From Bacillota bacterium (lineage in GTDB: Bacteria > Bacillota > Sulfobacillia > Sulfobacillales > JAIMBI01), in contig JAJZWV010000007.1 in assembly GCA_021846505.1 (NCBI GenBank), positions 1 to 64,000 on the forward strand: a stretch of 64,000 nucleotides of DNA. Reading direction: 5' to 3'. How positions within the stretch are numbered: position 1 is the first letter of the stretch; each line of letters begins with the position of its first letter. The notes under the pieces are model-generated. The model saw only the letters and a program-made list of their open reading frames with translations, was not told where the DNA came from and searched no databases. The translations under genes and the position numbers were made by a program. Positions 38,877-48,254 of the stretch are shown here, piece by piece.

Positions 38877-39404
38877 ATGGCAGATGAGCGGCCGGACCGA
38901 GTAGCGATATTCGTCGACGGGGCCAACATGTTCTATGCCCAGCGCATTTTGAGCTGGCACCTGGACTTCGCGCGCGTGATCGAGCACTTTACCCGCGGCG
39001 CCGAGCTGTACAACGCATACTACTACACCGGCGTGCAAGTGCCGCCCGACTTGTCGCAGCGCGACTTTTTGACCGCGCTGCGCCATCTGGGCTTCACGGT
39101 CCGCGAGAAAGTCATCAAAGAGGCGTACGACCAAAGCAACTCCACCACCATCCGCCGCGCCAACTTGGACATCGAAATTGTCATCGACATGTTCAACACA
39201 GCGGGCCGGTATGACGTGGCGGTGCTGATGAGCGGGGACGGAGACTTTGAGCGCGCGGTCGAGCTTCTGCGCTCGAAAGGCAAAGAGATCATAGGCGTGG
39301 GCACCCGCGGCATGATCGCGGCGGAGTTGGAGAATGCCTGCGATCGGTACGTGAAGCTGGAGGACATCCGAGACGCGGTCGAGAAAATTCGCAGCCCGCA
39401 ATAG
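38877..39404 (+). CDS. NYN (LabA/DUF88) domain protein, putative RNase
   Basis: VAIFVDGANMFYAQRI...DIEIVIDMFNTAGRYDVAVLMSGDGDFERAVELLRSKGKEIIGVGTRGM. Confidence 0.9.
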   Translation: MADERPDRVAIFVDGANMFYAQRILSWHLDFARVIEHFTRGAELYNAYYYTGVQVPPDLSQRDFLTALRHLGFTVREKVIKEAYDQSNSTTIRRANLDIEIVIDMFNTAGRYDVAVLMSGDGDFERAVELLRSKGKEIIGVGTRGMIAAELENACDRYVKLEDIRDAVEKIRSPQ

Positions 39405-39529
39405 CGCCCTGGAGCCCTTTTTCAGGCACGGGTGCTCGTCGGCCCTGCTTCCCCCGGGGCCGAAGGGCACCCCATGACTCCCACACGGCGCCCCTGGGTG
39501 GGGCCACGGGGAGTTTCGCCCCGGCGGCG

Positions 39530-40029
39530 CTAGCGGTCGATGTACATCCCTTCCCAAAACAGCAGGGGGGTCGCGGCGCAGCTTTTGGGAGCAGCGCCGC
39601 CATCGTGGACGGCGGCCACCACGATTGTGTGATCTCCGGCGTCATGGGTTCTCGCTACTCGGCAGTCCAGCCAGGCCAGGGCGCCGGGCCAGTAAGGGTG
39701 CCCGGCTGCCGTGGCCCCAACCTCCTCGGCATCCACCCCCCGATTGGCATGGCGCGCAAATCGCTCGGCCGCCGCTGACTGGCCGCTGCGGAGAAACGAC
39801 AGGGTGAAGCGCTGGCCACAGGCCGGAACCAGGCAGGCATGCGCCGACCGCGTCTTGGCCACCACCACCAACCCGGACGGAGGATCGAGCGACACCGACG
39901 TCAGTGCGTTGACCGTCATTCCCCGCCACTGGCCCCACTGGGCACCAGCAGGACCGCCGCGCCGGAGACCCACTGCCTCATCCAGCCGCGAAATGCGGCG
40001 TCGGAGACCGGCGCCGGCTGGGCGCTCAT
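39530..40029 (-). pseudogene. flavin reductase-like FMN-binding protein, frameshifted near 39920
   Basis: MSAQPAPVSDAAFRGWMRQWVSGAAVLLVPSGASGGE* in one frame, then MTVNALTSVSLDPPSGLVVVAKTRSAHACL... in another. Confidence 0.65.
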
Positions 40030-40059
40030 GCGCCGGCCCGCCCGGTGGCACGGGGCAGG

Positions 40060-40320
40060 GCCCCGTGTTGTGCACCAGCTGGCCAATGCAGCCCGTGGCG
40101 CCGGCCGAGAGTATACCGGCTTGCAAGTACTCTGGAGGCGCCAGATAGACACGGCCACGCACCGTAAGACCCTGCAAGAAAGCCAGCACGGGCCCCAGCT
40201 CCTGCTCCAGGGCCGGCGCGTGGTGCAGGCGGCCCCCTTGCCCACGAGGCGACCACCTTTCCGCGCATGGGTTCGCTCGGCACCAGCTCCAGCACGTTTT
40301 TTAATGCCCCAGTATACGGA
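40060..40320 (-). pseudogene. NADPH-dependent FMN reductase (SsuE-like) C-terminal remnant, frameshifted and 5'-truncated
   Basis: Composite of two frames: PYTGALKNVLELVPSEPMRGKVVASWARG / GRLHHAPALEQELGPVLAFLQGLTVRGRVYLAPPEYLQAG, resembling SsuE (YTGLLKAFLDLLPQ..LxGKVVLPLATGG..HxLALDYALRPVL). Confidence 0.5.
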
Positions 40321-40395
40321 ACCCCGATAAGTTGGGGTAACCACTTATAAGGGCGTCGGCTTTCACCCCCTCACTCACCGCCGCTGGGATGTCTG

Positions 40396-40680
40396 GGCCG
40401 TCCGGGGCCAGCGGCCCCCATCGCAGAACTCCGCCGCATGCGGCCGGACATGCGCCCGCACGGCGGCGGCGCGCGAGTGCGGCCCCTCACGGGCCGAGGT
40501 CGCCACCATCCTCGTGTGCTCTTCGTGTGCTGATCCTGACCCGCTGCGACGGCAGCGACCGCACCCGCGGCACCTCGCGGCCAAACGCCTCCACCGCTTC
40601 GACGAAGCGCAGGAATCCGCACTGCACCAGGCCGTGTCACCCGGATTTAGCGGCGGTGCCGGGACTTGCAAGAAACACCT
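40396..40680 (+). pseudogene. possible decayed IS630-like/winged-HTH transposase N-terminal remnant
   Basis: Frames read AELRRMRPDMRPHGGGARVR and SRAEVATILVCSS...LAAKRLHRFDEAQESALHQAV, resembling the HTH region of IS630-type transposases. Confidence 0.35.
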
Positions 40681-41104
40681 CGATGGCGTGTGGGGCCGCA
40701 GGGATTACGGGCGCGCCATTCCGCAACCGCTGACGTATCCGAACGCCGCCGTGATGGCGTCCCTAGCTGTGTGCTCTCTCGACCCCCGGCCGGATCCACC
40801 ACACCAGCATCCGCGCGTCCCAGAAGGCATCCTCCGCCTCGGCAGGTAGCCGCACCGCCGTCAGCCTCCTCACCGCGGCCGTCGCGCCGGGCGTTCTTGT
40901 TGGGGTCTGGGACCGCCACGGCCGCCGTCACGGCACTGACATCAAACCTCAGGACGGAGGACACTCGCTCACAGCACTCGGTCGTGCTGCGGCTTCCGCC
41001 CCTGGCCGTGCGATGCGCCGGGCGCGCAGCCCGCGGCTCCTGCGATGAGGGGAGTGGGGCGGGTGCTTGTCATGCCTTCCCGCTCGGCTGGGTGGCAGTA
41101 CGGC

Positions 41105-41133
41105 TTGAGAGAGCCCGACGCCGGTGATAGCAT
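41105..41133 (+). promoter_or_regulatory. putative sigma-A promoter (TTGAGA-N17-TAGCAT) for DUF433 gene
   Basis: Hexamers with 17-nt spacing just upstream of TAGGAGGAG RBS. Confidence 0.5.
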
Positions 41134-41151
41134 CCTATAGGAGGAGATCGC

Positions 41152-41376
41152 GTGGCCGATTATCAGCAGCGTATCGTGCTGGATCCTGCGGTCCGGAGTG
41201 GCAATTCCATCGTCAAAGGCACCCGCATCGCCGTGGCGGATATTCTCGACTATTTCGTGGGGGGTATGGCGATTGGGGACATCCTGGCCGACTTTCCTGA
41301 CGTGCGCGAGGACCACATGCCGGCAGCGTGCGCTTTTGCCGCCGATCGTGAGCGCCATCTGCTTGCTCGCTCATGA
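41152..41376 (+). CDS. DUF433 (VapB-like) antitoxin
   Basis: RIVLDPAVRSGNSIVKGTRIAVADILDYFVGGMAIGDILADFPDVREDHMPAACAFAAD. Confidence 0.88.
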   Translation: MADYQQRIVLDPAVRSGNSIVKGTRIAVADILDYFVGGMAIGDILADFPDVREDHMPAACAFAADRERHLLARS

Positions 41377-41670
41377 CACGCCGGTTGGATGAAAACCTCT
41401 CGGCTCACTAGCCAGTTGGCCGCCGCGTACGGGCGCTGCTTCCACGTCCGTGATGTCGGTCTGGTCGGTTGCTCCGATGATGAGATCCGGCATTGTGCGG
41501 CATGCGATCGCCATATCCTCGTGACCAAGGCCATTGGCTTCTATCGCCGCAGCATGCTGCGTGGGCACCACGCCAGGTCATTTGGGCCCGGTTCGGCCCG
41601 CCACGACCTACGCCGTGGCGGGCCGCCTCAAAGCCCGGCAGGCTCTGCTCCCGAGGTTGCCGCGCCCCCA
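41373..41670 (+). pseudogene. DUF5615 (PIN-like/Mut7-C) toxin, multiply frameshifted
   Basis: MTRRLDENLSAH* / LAAAYGRCFHVRDVGLVGCSDDEIRHCAACDRHILVTKAIGFYRRSMLRGHHA / QVIWARFGP / ATTYAVAGRLKARQALL lie in different frames. Confidence 0.75.
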
Positions 41671-41871
41671 GAGGCGGCGCTTTGGACATCGGCCCTATAG
41701 GGTGCCAGCCGCCCTCTCGGGTGGGCGCGGCGCTGGTGGGGCCGTCCGAAGCTCGCCTCGCCCACGACCACTCTGCCACAGAGGGGCCTGGCTGGCCACG
41801 TATCTGACTGCTCCCCCGCGAAGAGCGGATGACCGCTAGCTTCCCAGGGTGTGAAAAGGAGGGCGCTTCCC

Positions 41872-42684
41872 ATGGCATTGGCCCTGACCGCGGAGCTCGC
41901 TCGGCATCTGGAGTCTGGTGCGGCCGAGGCGCTTCCACGCCTGCTGGCCGCTCTGCGCTCGGTGGCCCCGGATCAGCCAAGTGACCTCCTGGCGCGGGAC
42001 GACGTTGCCGCGCTCTACGGCGGGCCCACCTCTCCCCTCAATGACGCCATCGGGCTGGGCCTGTTTGGGCCCGCAACGCCTGAAGCGCTGGACGCCGTGG
42101 AAGCATTCTTCGAGGCCCACAGCCATCCGTCGGTCGTCAGCGTGATATCGCTGGCCCATCCGACCGCGCTGGAGCTGACCGCTGCCCGCGGCTATCGCCT
42201 GACAGACTTTGGGCACCGCTGGGTGCTGGATCTTCGAGCCTGGCACTCCCCGCTCGCCGCTCCCGATGAGCGCGTCCGGCCCGCGCACACGCCCGAGGAG
42301 GAGCTTACTTGGGCGCGGGCGGTGGAAGGCGGGTTTGCCGACGCGGACGATCTCGGCCCCGAGGTCGACTTGACGGCAGCCCGCACGTTTTTCCGACTGG
42401 AGGGGGCCATGCCGGTCATCGCGCTGCAGGACGGACAGGCGGCGGCGGGCGGGATGCTGGATTTAGTGGGCAACGTGGCGTGCCTCTTTGCCGCCGCCAC
42501 TCGGCCGACCTACCGGCGCCGCGGCTTGCAGGCCGCGCTCTTGGACTGGCGGCTCCGAGCGGCTCAAGAGAGGGGCAAGGCGCTGGCCACCATCGAGACG
42601 GACCCGGGGTCGGCCTCACAGCGCAACGTGGAGCGAATGGGATTTCAGCTGGCGTATGCGATAGCCACGCTCGAGCGGCCCTGA
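41872..42684 (+). CDS. GNAT-family N-acetyltransferase
   Basis: AACLFAAATRPTYRRRGLQAALLDWRLRAAQERGKALATIETDPGSASQRNVERMGFQ; AAAAGGAGGG RBS. Confidence 0.85.
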   Translation: MALALTAELARHLESGAAEALPRLLAALRSVAPDQPSDLLARDDVAALYGGPTSPLNDAIGLGLFGPATPEALDAVEAFFEAHSHPSVVSVISLAHPTALELTAARGYRLTDFGHRWVLDLRAWHSPLAAPDERVRPAHTPEEELTWARAVEGGFADADDLGPEVDLTAARTFFRLEGAMPVIALQDGQAAAGGMLDLVGNVACLFAAATRPTYRRRGLQAALLDWRLRAAQERGKALATIETDPGSASQRNVERMGFQLAYAIATLERP

Positions 42685-42731
42685 GGCCCGGCGGCCTTGC
42701 TGTGAATAGAGGGAGAGTGGATAGAAAGAAA

Positions 42732-42764
42732 GGCCAGGGCACCGCAGCTAGCGGTGCCCTGGCC
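42732..42764 (-). terminator. intrinsic terminator for DUF1540 gene
   Basis: GGCCAGGGCACCGC-agcta-GCGGTGCCCTGGCC; followed on the minus strand by TTTCTTTCTATCC. Confidence 0.85.
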
Positions 42765-42769
42765 GGCCG

Positions 42770-42967
42770 TTAGTGCTTCGGATCGAAGCTCGCGCAGAAG
42801 GTGTCGCGCTCCTGCAGCGTGCCGGCTCCGCCGGCAGCGCTCGAGAGTCCGCCGCCGTGGGCGGTCGCTGACTTCTGCACCCAGATTTCCGTCAGGTCGC
42901 AGTTGTCGCCGCTGGCCCAGTGGAAGCACTCGGCCACCTTGCACTTGATGACTTGTCGCCCGGCCAT
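42770..42967 (-). CDS. DUF1540-domain small Cys-rich protein
   Basis: VIKCKVAECFHWASGDNCDLTEIWV...DTFCASF cysteine pattern. Confidence 0.75.
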   Translation of the reverse strand: MAGRQVIKCKVAECFHWASGDNCDLTEIWVQKSATAHGGGLSSAAGGAGTLQERDTFCASFDPKH

Positions 42968-43092
42968 CGCTTCACCTCCCGAGATGCCTTGCGCATCTCC
43001 GCGTAGCGTTTACCGCGCCCGCGTTTTTTAGCGCGCCGCGCGCGCTATACTGCCTCCAACAAATTCGGCGGCATCGCCGCAGGGAGGGTGTT

Positions 43093-44106
43093 ATGCGCGC
43101 CATTGTGCTGACTGAGTATGGCGAGCCGGACGTGCTGCGCCTGGCAGACGCCGCCGATCCCACCCCAGGCCCAACCGATGTGCTGGTCGACGTGCAAGCC
43201 ACCGCGGTCAATCGGGCGGACTTGCTGCAGCGCCGGGGCACCTATCCCCCGCCGGGCCCGCGCCCGGCCACCGAAATTTTAGGCTTGGAGTTCAGCGGGC
43301 GCGTGGCGGCGATCGGGTCGGGGGTGACGCAGGTGGCCGTGGGCGACCCGGTGATGGGCCTTTTGCCCGGAGGCGGCTATGCCACACGCGTGGCCACGCC
43401 CGAGCGGATGGTGATGCCGATGCCGCCGGGATTCACGTTTGCCGAGGCGGCGGCGCTGCCGGAAGCGTTCTTCACGGCCTATGACGCTTTGCAGCAAGTC
43501 CGCCTGTCGATGGGCGACACCGTCCTGATTCACGCGGGCGCCAGCGGCGTAGGCACCAGCGCGGTGCAGCTGGCCCACCATCTGGGCGCCCGCGTGCTGT
43601 CCACCTGCTCGGCCGCGAAAATGACCCAGGTGCGGGCGGTGGGAGCCGATGCGGTGTGCGACTACCGCGCCGAGCCCTTCCTGGACTTCGTGCGGCGGGA
43701 AACCCAGGGCCGCGGCGCCGACGCCATCCTTGATTTTGTGGGAGCCAGCTACTTGGAAGCCAACGTGCAGGCGCTGGCCCTGGGTGGTCGCCTCATCATC
43801 ATCGGCACGATGAGCGGGAATGCGGCGCCGGTGAGCTTGTCGCAGCTGATGGCCAAGCGCGCTTCCATTGCCGGAACATCGCTCCGAAGCCGCCCGCTGG
43901 AGGAAAAGATGGCGCTGACGCAAGCCGTCGTGCGCCATGTCTGGCCGCTGTGGGCTGATGGCCGCATCCGCCCGGTGATGGATCAGATGTTTCCGCTGGC
44001 TGACGCCGCTGACGCGCACCGGCGGATGGAGGCCAACCAAAATGTGGGCAAGATTGGCCTCGCGGTGGGCCCGGAGGCGCTGACGTCGCCGGAGGGCCGC
44101 CCATGA
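43093..44106 (+). CDS. NAD(P)H:quinone oxidoreductase / zinc-type alcohol dehydrogenase-like (PIG3 family)
   Basis: MRAIVLTEYGEPDVLRLADA...VQATAVNRADLLQRRGTYPPPG...IHAGASGVGTSAVQLA. Confidence 0.92.
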   Translation: MRAIVLTEYGEPDVLRLADAADPTPGPTDVLVDVQATAVNRADLLQRRGTYPPPGPRPATEILGLEFSGRVAAIGSGVTQVAVGDPVMGLLPGGGYATRVATPERMVMPMPPGFTFAEAAALPEAFFTAYDALQQVRLSMGDTVLIHAGASGVGTSAVQLAHHLGARVLSTCSAAKMTQVRAVGADAVCDYRAEPFLDFVRRETQGRGADAILDFVGASYLEANVQALALGGRLIIIGTMSGNAAPVSLSQLMAKRASIAGTSLRSRPLEEKMALTQAVVRHVWPLWADGRIRPVMDQMFPLADAADAHRRMEANQNVGKIGLAVGPEALTSPEGRP

Positions 44107-44666
44107 GCGCCCCCGCGCTGGTGCTCATCGATATCCAGCAGGATTACTTTGCCGGCGGGCGGATGCCGCTGGAGGAGCCCGAGCGGGCCGCCGAGGTGGC
44201 CGGAGCCGTGCTGGCGCGCTTTCGGAGCTGGGGCTGGCCGGTCGTGCATGTGCGCCACGAGTCCAAGGCGCCGGGCGCCACGTTTTTCCTGCCGGGCACG
44301 GAGGGGCTCGCGTTCCACCCCGCGGTGGCGCCCGCACCCGGCGAAGTGGTGATGACCAAGCACTATCCCAATGCGTTTCGCGGCACCGCACTTGCCACAT
44401 GGCTGCAGTCGCGGGGGGTGGACACCCTGGTCATCGCGGGCATGATGACCCACATGTGCGTCGACACCACGGTGCGGGCCGCGCGCGACCTGTCGTTCAC
44501 GAACTGGGTGGTGGCCGATGCCACGGCCACGCGCGCCCTCGCCTATGCTGGGGCAGACATTCCCGCGCGCGCCGTGGCGGGCGCCTTCCTGGCCGCGCTC
44601 GATGGATCGTTTGCGCGCGTGGTGCCGGCCGGCGACCCGTCCCTGCCCTCTGGAAGCCGGCTCTAA
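44103..44666 (+). CDS. cysteine hydrolase, isochorismatase family
   Basis: ALVLIDIQQDYFAGG...VVHVRHES...VIAGMMTHMCVDTTVRAA. Confidence 0.92.
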   Translation: MSAPALVLIDIQQDYFAGGRMPLEEPERAAEVAGAVLARFRSWGWPVVHVRHESKAPGATFFLPGTEGLAFHPAVAPAPGEVVMTKHYPNAFRGTALATWLQSRGVDTLVIAGMMTHMCVDTTVRAARDLSFTNWVVADATATRALAYAGADIPARAVAGAFLAALDGSFARVVPAGDPSLPSGSRL

Positions 44667-44682
44667 AATTAGCCGGCTTCCA
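44651..44682. terminator. bidirectional terminator embedded in two convergent gene ends
   Basis: TGGAAGCCGGCT-ctaaaatt-AGCCGGCTTCCA, 12-bp stem. Confidence 0.8.
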
Positions 44683-45439
44683 GCCGGGTTTTGGTCCACT
44701 CCCAGCTGAACCCCAGCGCCTCAGCCAATCGCAGGCCAGCCGAGTTGCTGGATGCCACTTGCGTCACGGCTTGGAGCCAGCCTGTGCGCGCCCGCGCCCC
44801 CAATCCGGCTCCCGCCAGCCGCACGCCGAAGCCCTGCCGGCGCAGGTCGGGCAGCACGCCCAGCCACACCACCTGCACGTCGCGATTGGGATTCACCCGG
44901 TCGGCATAAAACCCGACGCCGCGCCCTTGGTGCCGCCACAGGTAGCCCTGGCTGCCGGCGTGTCGGTCAAAAAATTGCCACACCACGCGCCGCCCACCCT
45001 TCGTGGCAAACACCTGATCGTACAGGCGTCCCACCGTCTCGGCGTCTCCCGCCGACACCGGCGCCGCTTCCGCCGGGCGGGGCTCCGCCGGGGGACTGAG
45101 CCGTGCCCGCATCTGAAACATCTCGCCCGCGGCCTCCAGCGCTTGCCGCCGGCCAGCCGCCTGCACGCCCGGCTGAAAGCTGTACGCCGCCACCACCCGC
45201 GGCTTGATCCACATCAGCGCCGCTTCGCTGGCCTCTTCCGGTGGCTCATCGGCGTTGAGGCCCAGCACCTGCGTCACCTCGTCACCCACCCAGGTGATGG
45301 CGCCCACCCGCTGGTCAGTCTCCTGGATCCAGCCAAATCGGAGCCCGGCATCGTCGTACCAGGCTTCCCAGTCACGCACCCGGAGCCCACTGCCCCATGG
45401 ATCCTGCGGGGGGCGGCCCGGTACCACTTTGTACGCCAA
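44669..45439 (-). CDS. GNAT-family N-acetyltransferase (start uncertain)
   Basis: VQVVWLGVLPDLRRQGFGVRLAGAGLGARARTGWLQAVTQVASSNSAGLRLAEALGF. Confidence 0.8.
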   Translation of the reverse strand: MAYKVVPGRPPQDPWGSGLRVRDWEAWYDDAGLRFGWIQETDQRVGAITWVGDEVTQVLGLNADEPPEEASEAALMWIKPRVVAAYSFQPGVQAAGRRQALEAAGEMFQMRARLSPPAEPRPAEAAPVSAGDAETVGRLYDQVFATKGGRRVVWQFFDRHAGSQGYLWRHQGRGVGFYADRVNPNRDVQVVWLGVLPDLRRQGFGVRLAGAGLGARARTGWLQAVTQVASSNSAGLRLAEALGFSWEWTKTRLEAG

Positions 45440-45468
45440 CGCCAGCGCCTCCTCTGCATTCCGGTTGC

Positions 45469-46437
45469 TTAAGCCGGCGGCAGAAACTGCTCCCGCAGCG
45501 CGGCTGCCGCACCGCCGCCCCCCACCGCCGCCATGAGCGCCCCCACCACCGGCTCCACCGCGCTCACGTGGGTCCACACCCGGGCCGACACCCGGTGCAG
45601 GGCCAGGTGAAACGCATCCTGCAGCAGTGGGTGATCCCCAAACCACAGCGACCCTGCCAGCACCACCTCCACGGACTCTGCGGCAGGGTCGTGCGCCTGG
45701 AGGCGCGACACGGCTGCACCGGCGGACTCGCCCAAGCTGGTGCCCATCGCCACCAAAAGATCCTGGCACACCCGGTCGCGCGCCGCCTCCCGAAAAATTA
45801 GTGGAGCGAGCAACCCCAATACCCACTCATCGATGCGGCCAAAATACAGCGCCTCGGCCAGCGCCCCAAAATCGGCCACGCCCAGCGCCGCCGGAATCGC
45901 CTGGGTCAGGCTCGTGGCCGGACCCCGGCCTTCTGCCGCCCGAAAAGCCCGGTGCAGCGCCATTTTCACCAAGTCGCCGCCCCCGCCGAGGTCACCCAGG
46001 GGATAGCCCAGGCCCCCAATGTGAAACGCCCAGCCATCGCGGTGGCGCCCCAGCACATTGGTGCCGGTGCCGGCCAGCACCAGCACTGCAGCCGGCCCGG
46101 ATCCGGTCAGGCCCGCCGTCAGGGCAATCTCGGCGTCATTGACGATGGCAAAGGGAAACGCCAGCGCCGACAGCGCGGCCCGGATCCCCTCCACGTCTTG
46201 GGGAAAATCGGCGCCGGCCATGCCCAGCACCGCCGCCGCCACGTCCGCCGGGCTGCCGCCGGCTTCCGACAGCGCCGCCGCCACGGCAGCCGCCACCGCC
46301 GCTGCAGCAGGCGCCATGCCCACCACCTGGTGGTTGGACGGCCCAGCCGTGCCCCGCCCCACGATGCGGCGGCCATCCGACACCAGCGCCACCGTGTTGG
46401 TGGCCCCGCCATCCACGCCGACGTACAGCCGGCTCAC
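45469..46437 (-). CDS. BadF/BadG/BcrA/BcrD-type ATPase, N-acetylglucosamine kinase-like
   Basis: MSRLYVGVDGGATNTVALVSDG...VLVLAGTGTNVLGRHRDG...GYPLGDLGGGGDL. Confidence 0.9.
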   Translation of the reverse strand: MSRLYVGVDGGATNTVALVSDGRRIVGRGTAGPSNHQVVGMAPAAAAVAAAVAAALSEAGGSPADVAAAVLGMAGADFPQDVEGIRAALSALAFPFAIVNDAEIALTAGLTGSGPAAVLVLAGTGTNVLGRHRDGWAFHIGGLGYPLGDLGGGGDLVKMALHRAFRAAEGRGPATSLTQAIPAALGVADFGALAEALYFGRIDEWVLGLLAPLIFREAARDRVCQDLLVAMGTSLGESAGAAVSRLQAHDPAAESVEVVLAGSLWFGDHPLLQDAFHLALHRVSARVWTHVSAVEPVVGALMAAVGGGGAAAALREQFLPPA

Positions 46438-47828
46438 GAGGCGCCCCGAAACCTGGGCAAGTAGGTCGCGTGGGCTTCCAGCAAGTCAGCCAAGAGCCGC
46501 TCGGCCACCTTCCGGCTGGGCACCAGCGGATTGCTGAGGAGCGCCGCCAGCGCCAGCGAGTGCGACCCCGCCAGGGCGGCTTTAATAGTCAGGCGCTCGT
46601 AAGCTTTGACCTGCTGCACCAGACCCGCGGCCGCCGCCGGCAGCGGGCCCACTGCCAGCGGGCGCGCGCCGCGCCCGTCCACCAGCGCCGACACTTCAAT
46701 GACCGCCGAAGCCTCCAGCTCCGGAAGCACCGAGCCATTGGGGACGTTGACCACGGACTCGACCGGCTGGTTTTGCGCCAGCGCGCGCATCAGCTCCACG
46801 GCCACGGTTGAGTAGAAGGCGCCGCCGCGCTCGGAAAGGCCCGGGGGCAGGTCCACCTGCTCCGCGTCGCGATAGTGCCGAAACAGCGCGGGCTCCAGCC
46901 GCATGAGAAAGTCTGCCCGGGTGCCGCGGCCGGAGGCCACGTCCGCCTGCTGCTCCGCCAGCATCTCGTCGGGCTGCCAGTAGTAGCGCAGGTACGCACT
47001 GGGGACCCGGCCCAGCGCTTGGGCCAGCGCCGGTCCATACTGGTTGGAGGGCACCTCCGGCCGCGACGCCCAAGTCGGGTCCAGCGCGCCGGCCCCGCCC
47101 AGCGCCGCCGGGGTGACGTCGGCGCCATCTAAAAACACTCGGGCAAACGACAGGTGATTCAATCCCACGACGTCCAGGGCGACGCGGGAGACGTCGACGC
47201 CTAGCCCCTCGGCCACCAGGCGCCGGGTGATGTACGGCCCGTTGCACAGCCCCATCACCCGGGGTCCGGCCACCGCGGTGATGGCTTCAGTAATGAGCCC
47301 CGACGGATTGGTGAAATTCAGCAGCCACGCGGTGGGGGCCTCGGCGCGGATGCGCTCGGCCATTTCGACCGCGACCGGCACGGTGCGGAGCGCCTTGGCG
47401 AATCCGCCAGGCCCCACGGTTTCTTGGCCCACGACGCCATGGCGGAGCGGCACGTGCTCGTCCAGCGCTCGCGCCGCCAGGCCCCCCACCCGATACTGCA
47501 TCAGCACGAAGTCGGCGCCGGCAAAGGGATGCGGCGCATCGCCGCCCAGAGCGCTCTCCACGGCCGCGCCCCGCCCCGCACGGGCCGCGAGCCGCTGCCC
47601 AAAGGCGGCCATGGCTTCGACCTTGCTGCGGCCGGCGGGCACATCGAGCAGCAGCACGCGCTCCACGGGCAGCGCTCCATCCGCCAAGAGGCCCGTGAGC
47701 AGCTCCCCGGTGTAGGCACTGCCGCCTCCCACCACCACAATGTTTAGACCGGTTCGCGGGAGCCGAGTGGATCGGGAAAATGCCGGCACCGAAGTAATGA
47801 TGAGCACCCCACGTTTCGCCTGACTCAT
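46434..47828 (-). CDS. GH4-family 6-phospho-beta-glucosidase-like
   Basis: LNIVVVGGGSAYTGELLTGLLADG...TNPSGLITEA...GLCNGP. Confidence 0.92.
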   Translation of the reverse strand: MSQAKRGVLIITSVPAFSRSTRLPRTGLNIVVVGGGSAYTGELLTGLLADGALPVERVLLLDVPAGRSKVEAMAAFGQRLAARAGRGAAVESALGGDAPHPFAGADFVLMQYRVGGLAARALDEHVPLRHGVVGQETVGPGGFAKALRTVPVAVEMAERIRAEAPTAWLLNFTNPSGLITEAITAVAGPRVMGLCNGPYITRRLVAEGLGVDVSRVALDVVGLNHLSFARVFLDGADVTPAALGGAGALDPTWASRPEVPSNQYGPALAQALGRVPSAYLRYYWQPDEMLAEQQADVASGRGTRADFLMRLEPALFRHYRDAEQVDLPPGLSERGGAFYSTVAVELMRALAQNQPVESVVNVPNGSVLPELEASAVIEVSALVDGRGARPLAVGPLPAAAAGLVQQVKAYERLTIKAALAGSHSLALAALLSNPLVPSRKVAERLLADLLEAHATYLPRFRGAS

Positions 47829-48254
47829 TCTCTCCTAGCGGCCAGAGCCTCCTGGAACGGTTTGCCATTGCAGTCTACCACACCATGGTCAGCCCGAGCT
47901 GGTGGCAGCCTCTTGCCATGTGGAATCGGGACCGCACGGCACCAAACAGCGGATGGGTGAATGCGTGATGGGTCGTCACCAGCCGGGACACCCAGATGAC
48001 AGAGACGCCGCCCAGCTGCCGCACCAAGCTCATCGCCTGCACGAACCCGCGGCCGCAGCGACTGGCATCGCGATACAAAAACCGTCCCCGCTGTCGCCGC
48101 AAGGCCCAGCGCCCAGCCCGCGACTTGCACAATCCACCCTCTTGGATCCACTATAGCATGCGCCGGAGCACTCCCGCACGGATGCCTGGATCAATCCGGC
48201 ATAACCTTTCCGCCCGTTCATGCGTTACACTGTGTCAGATACGGGAGGTGGACA

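Noticed and set aside
47825-48151. Two short minus-strand ORFs upstream of the GH4 gene (108 and 85 aa)
   Set aside because: Plausible length but no recognisable motif and overlapping each other in different frames; not supported as CDS.
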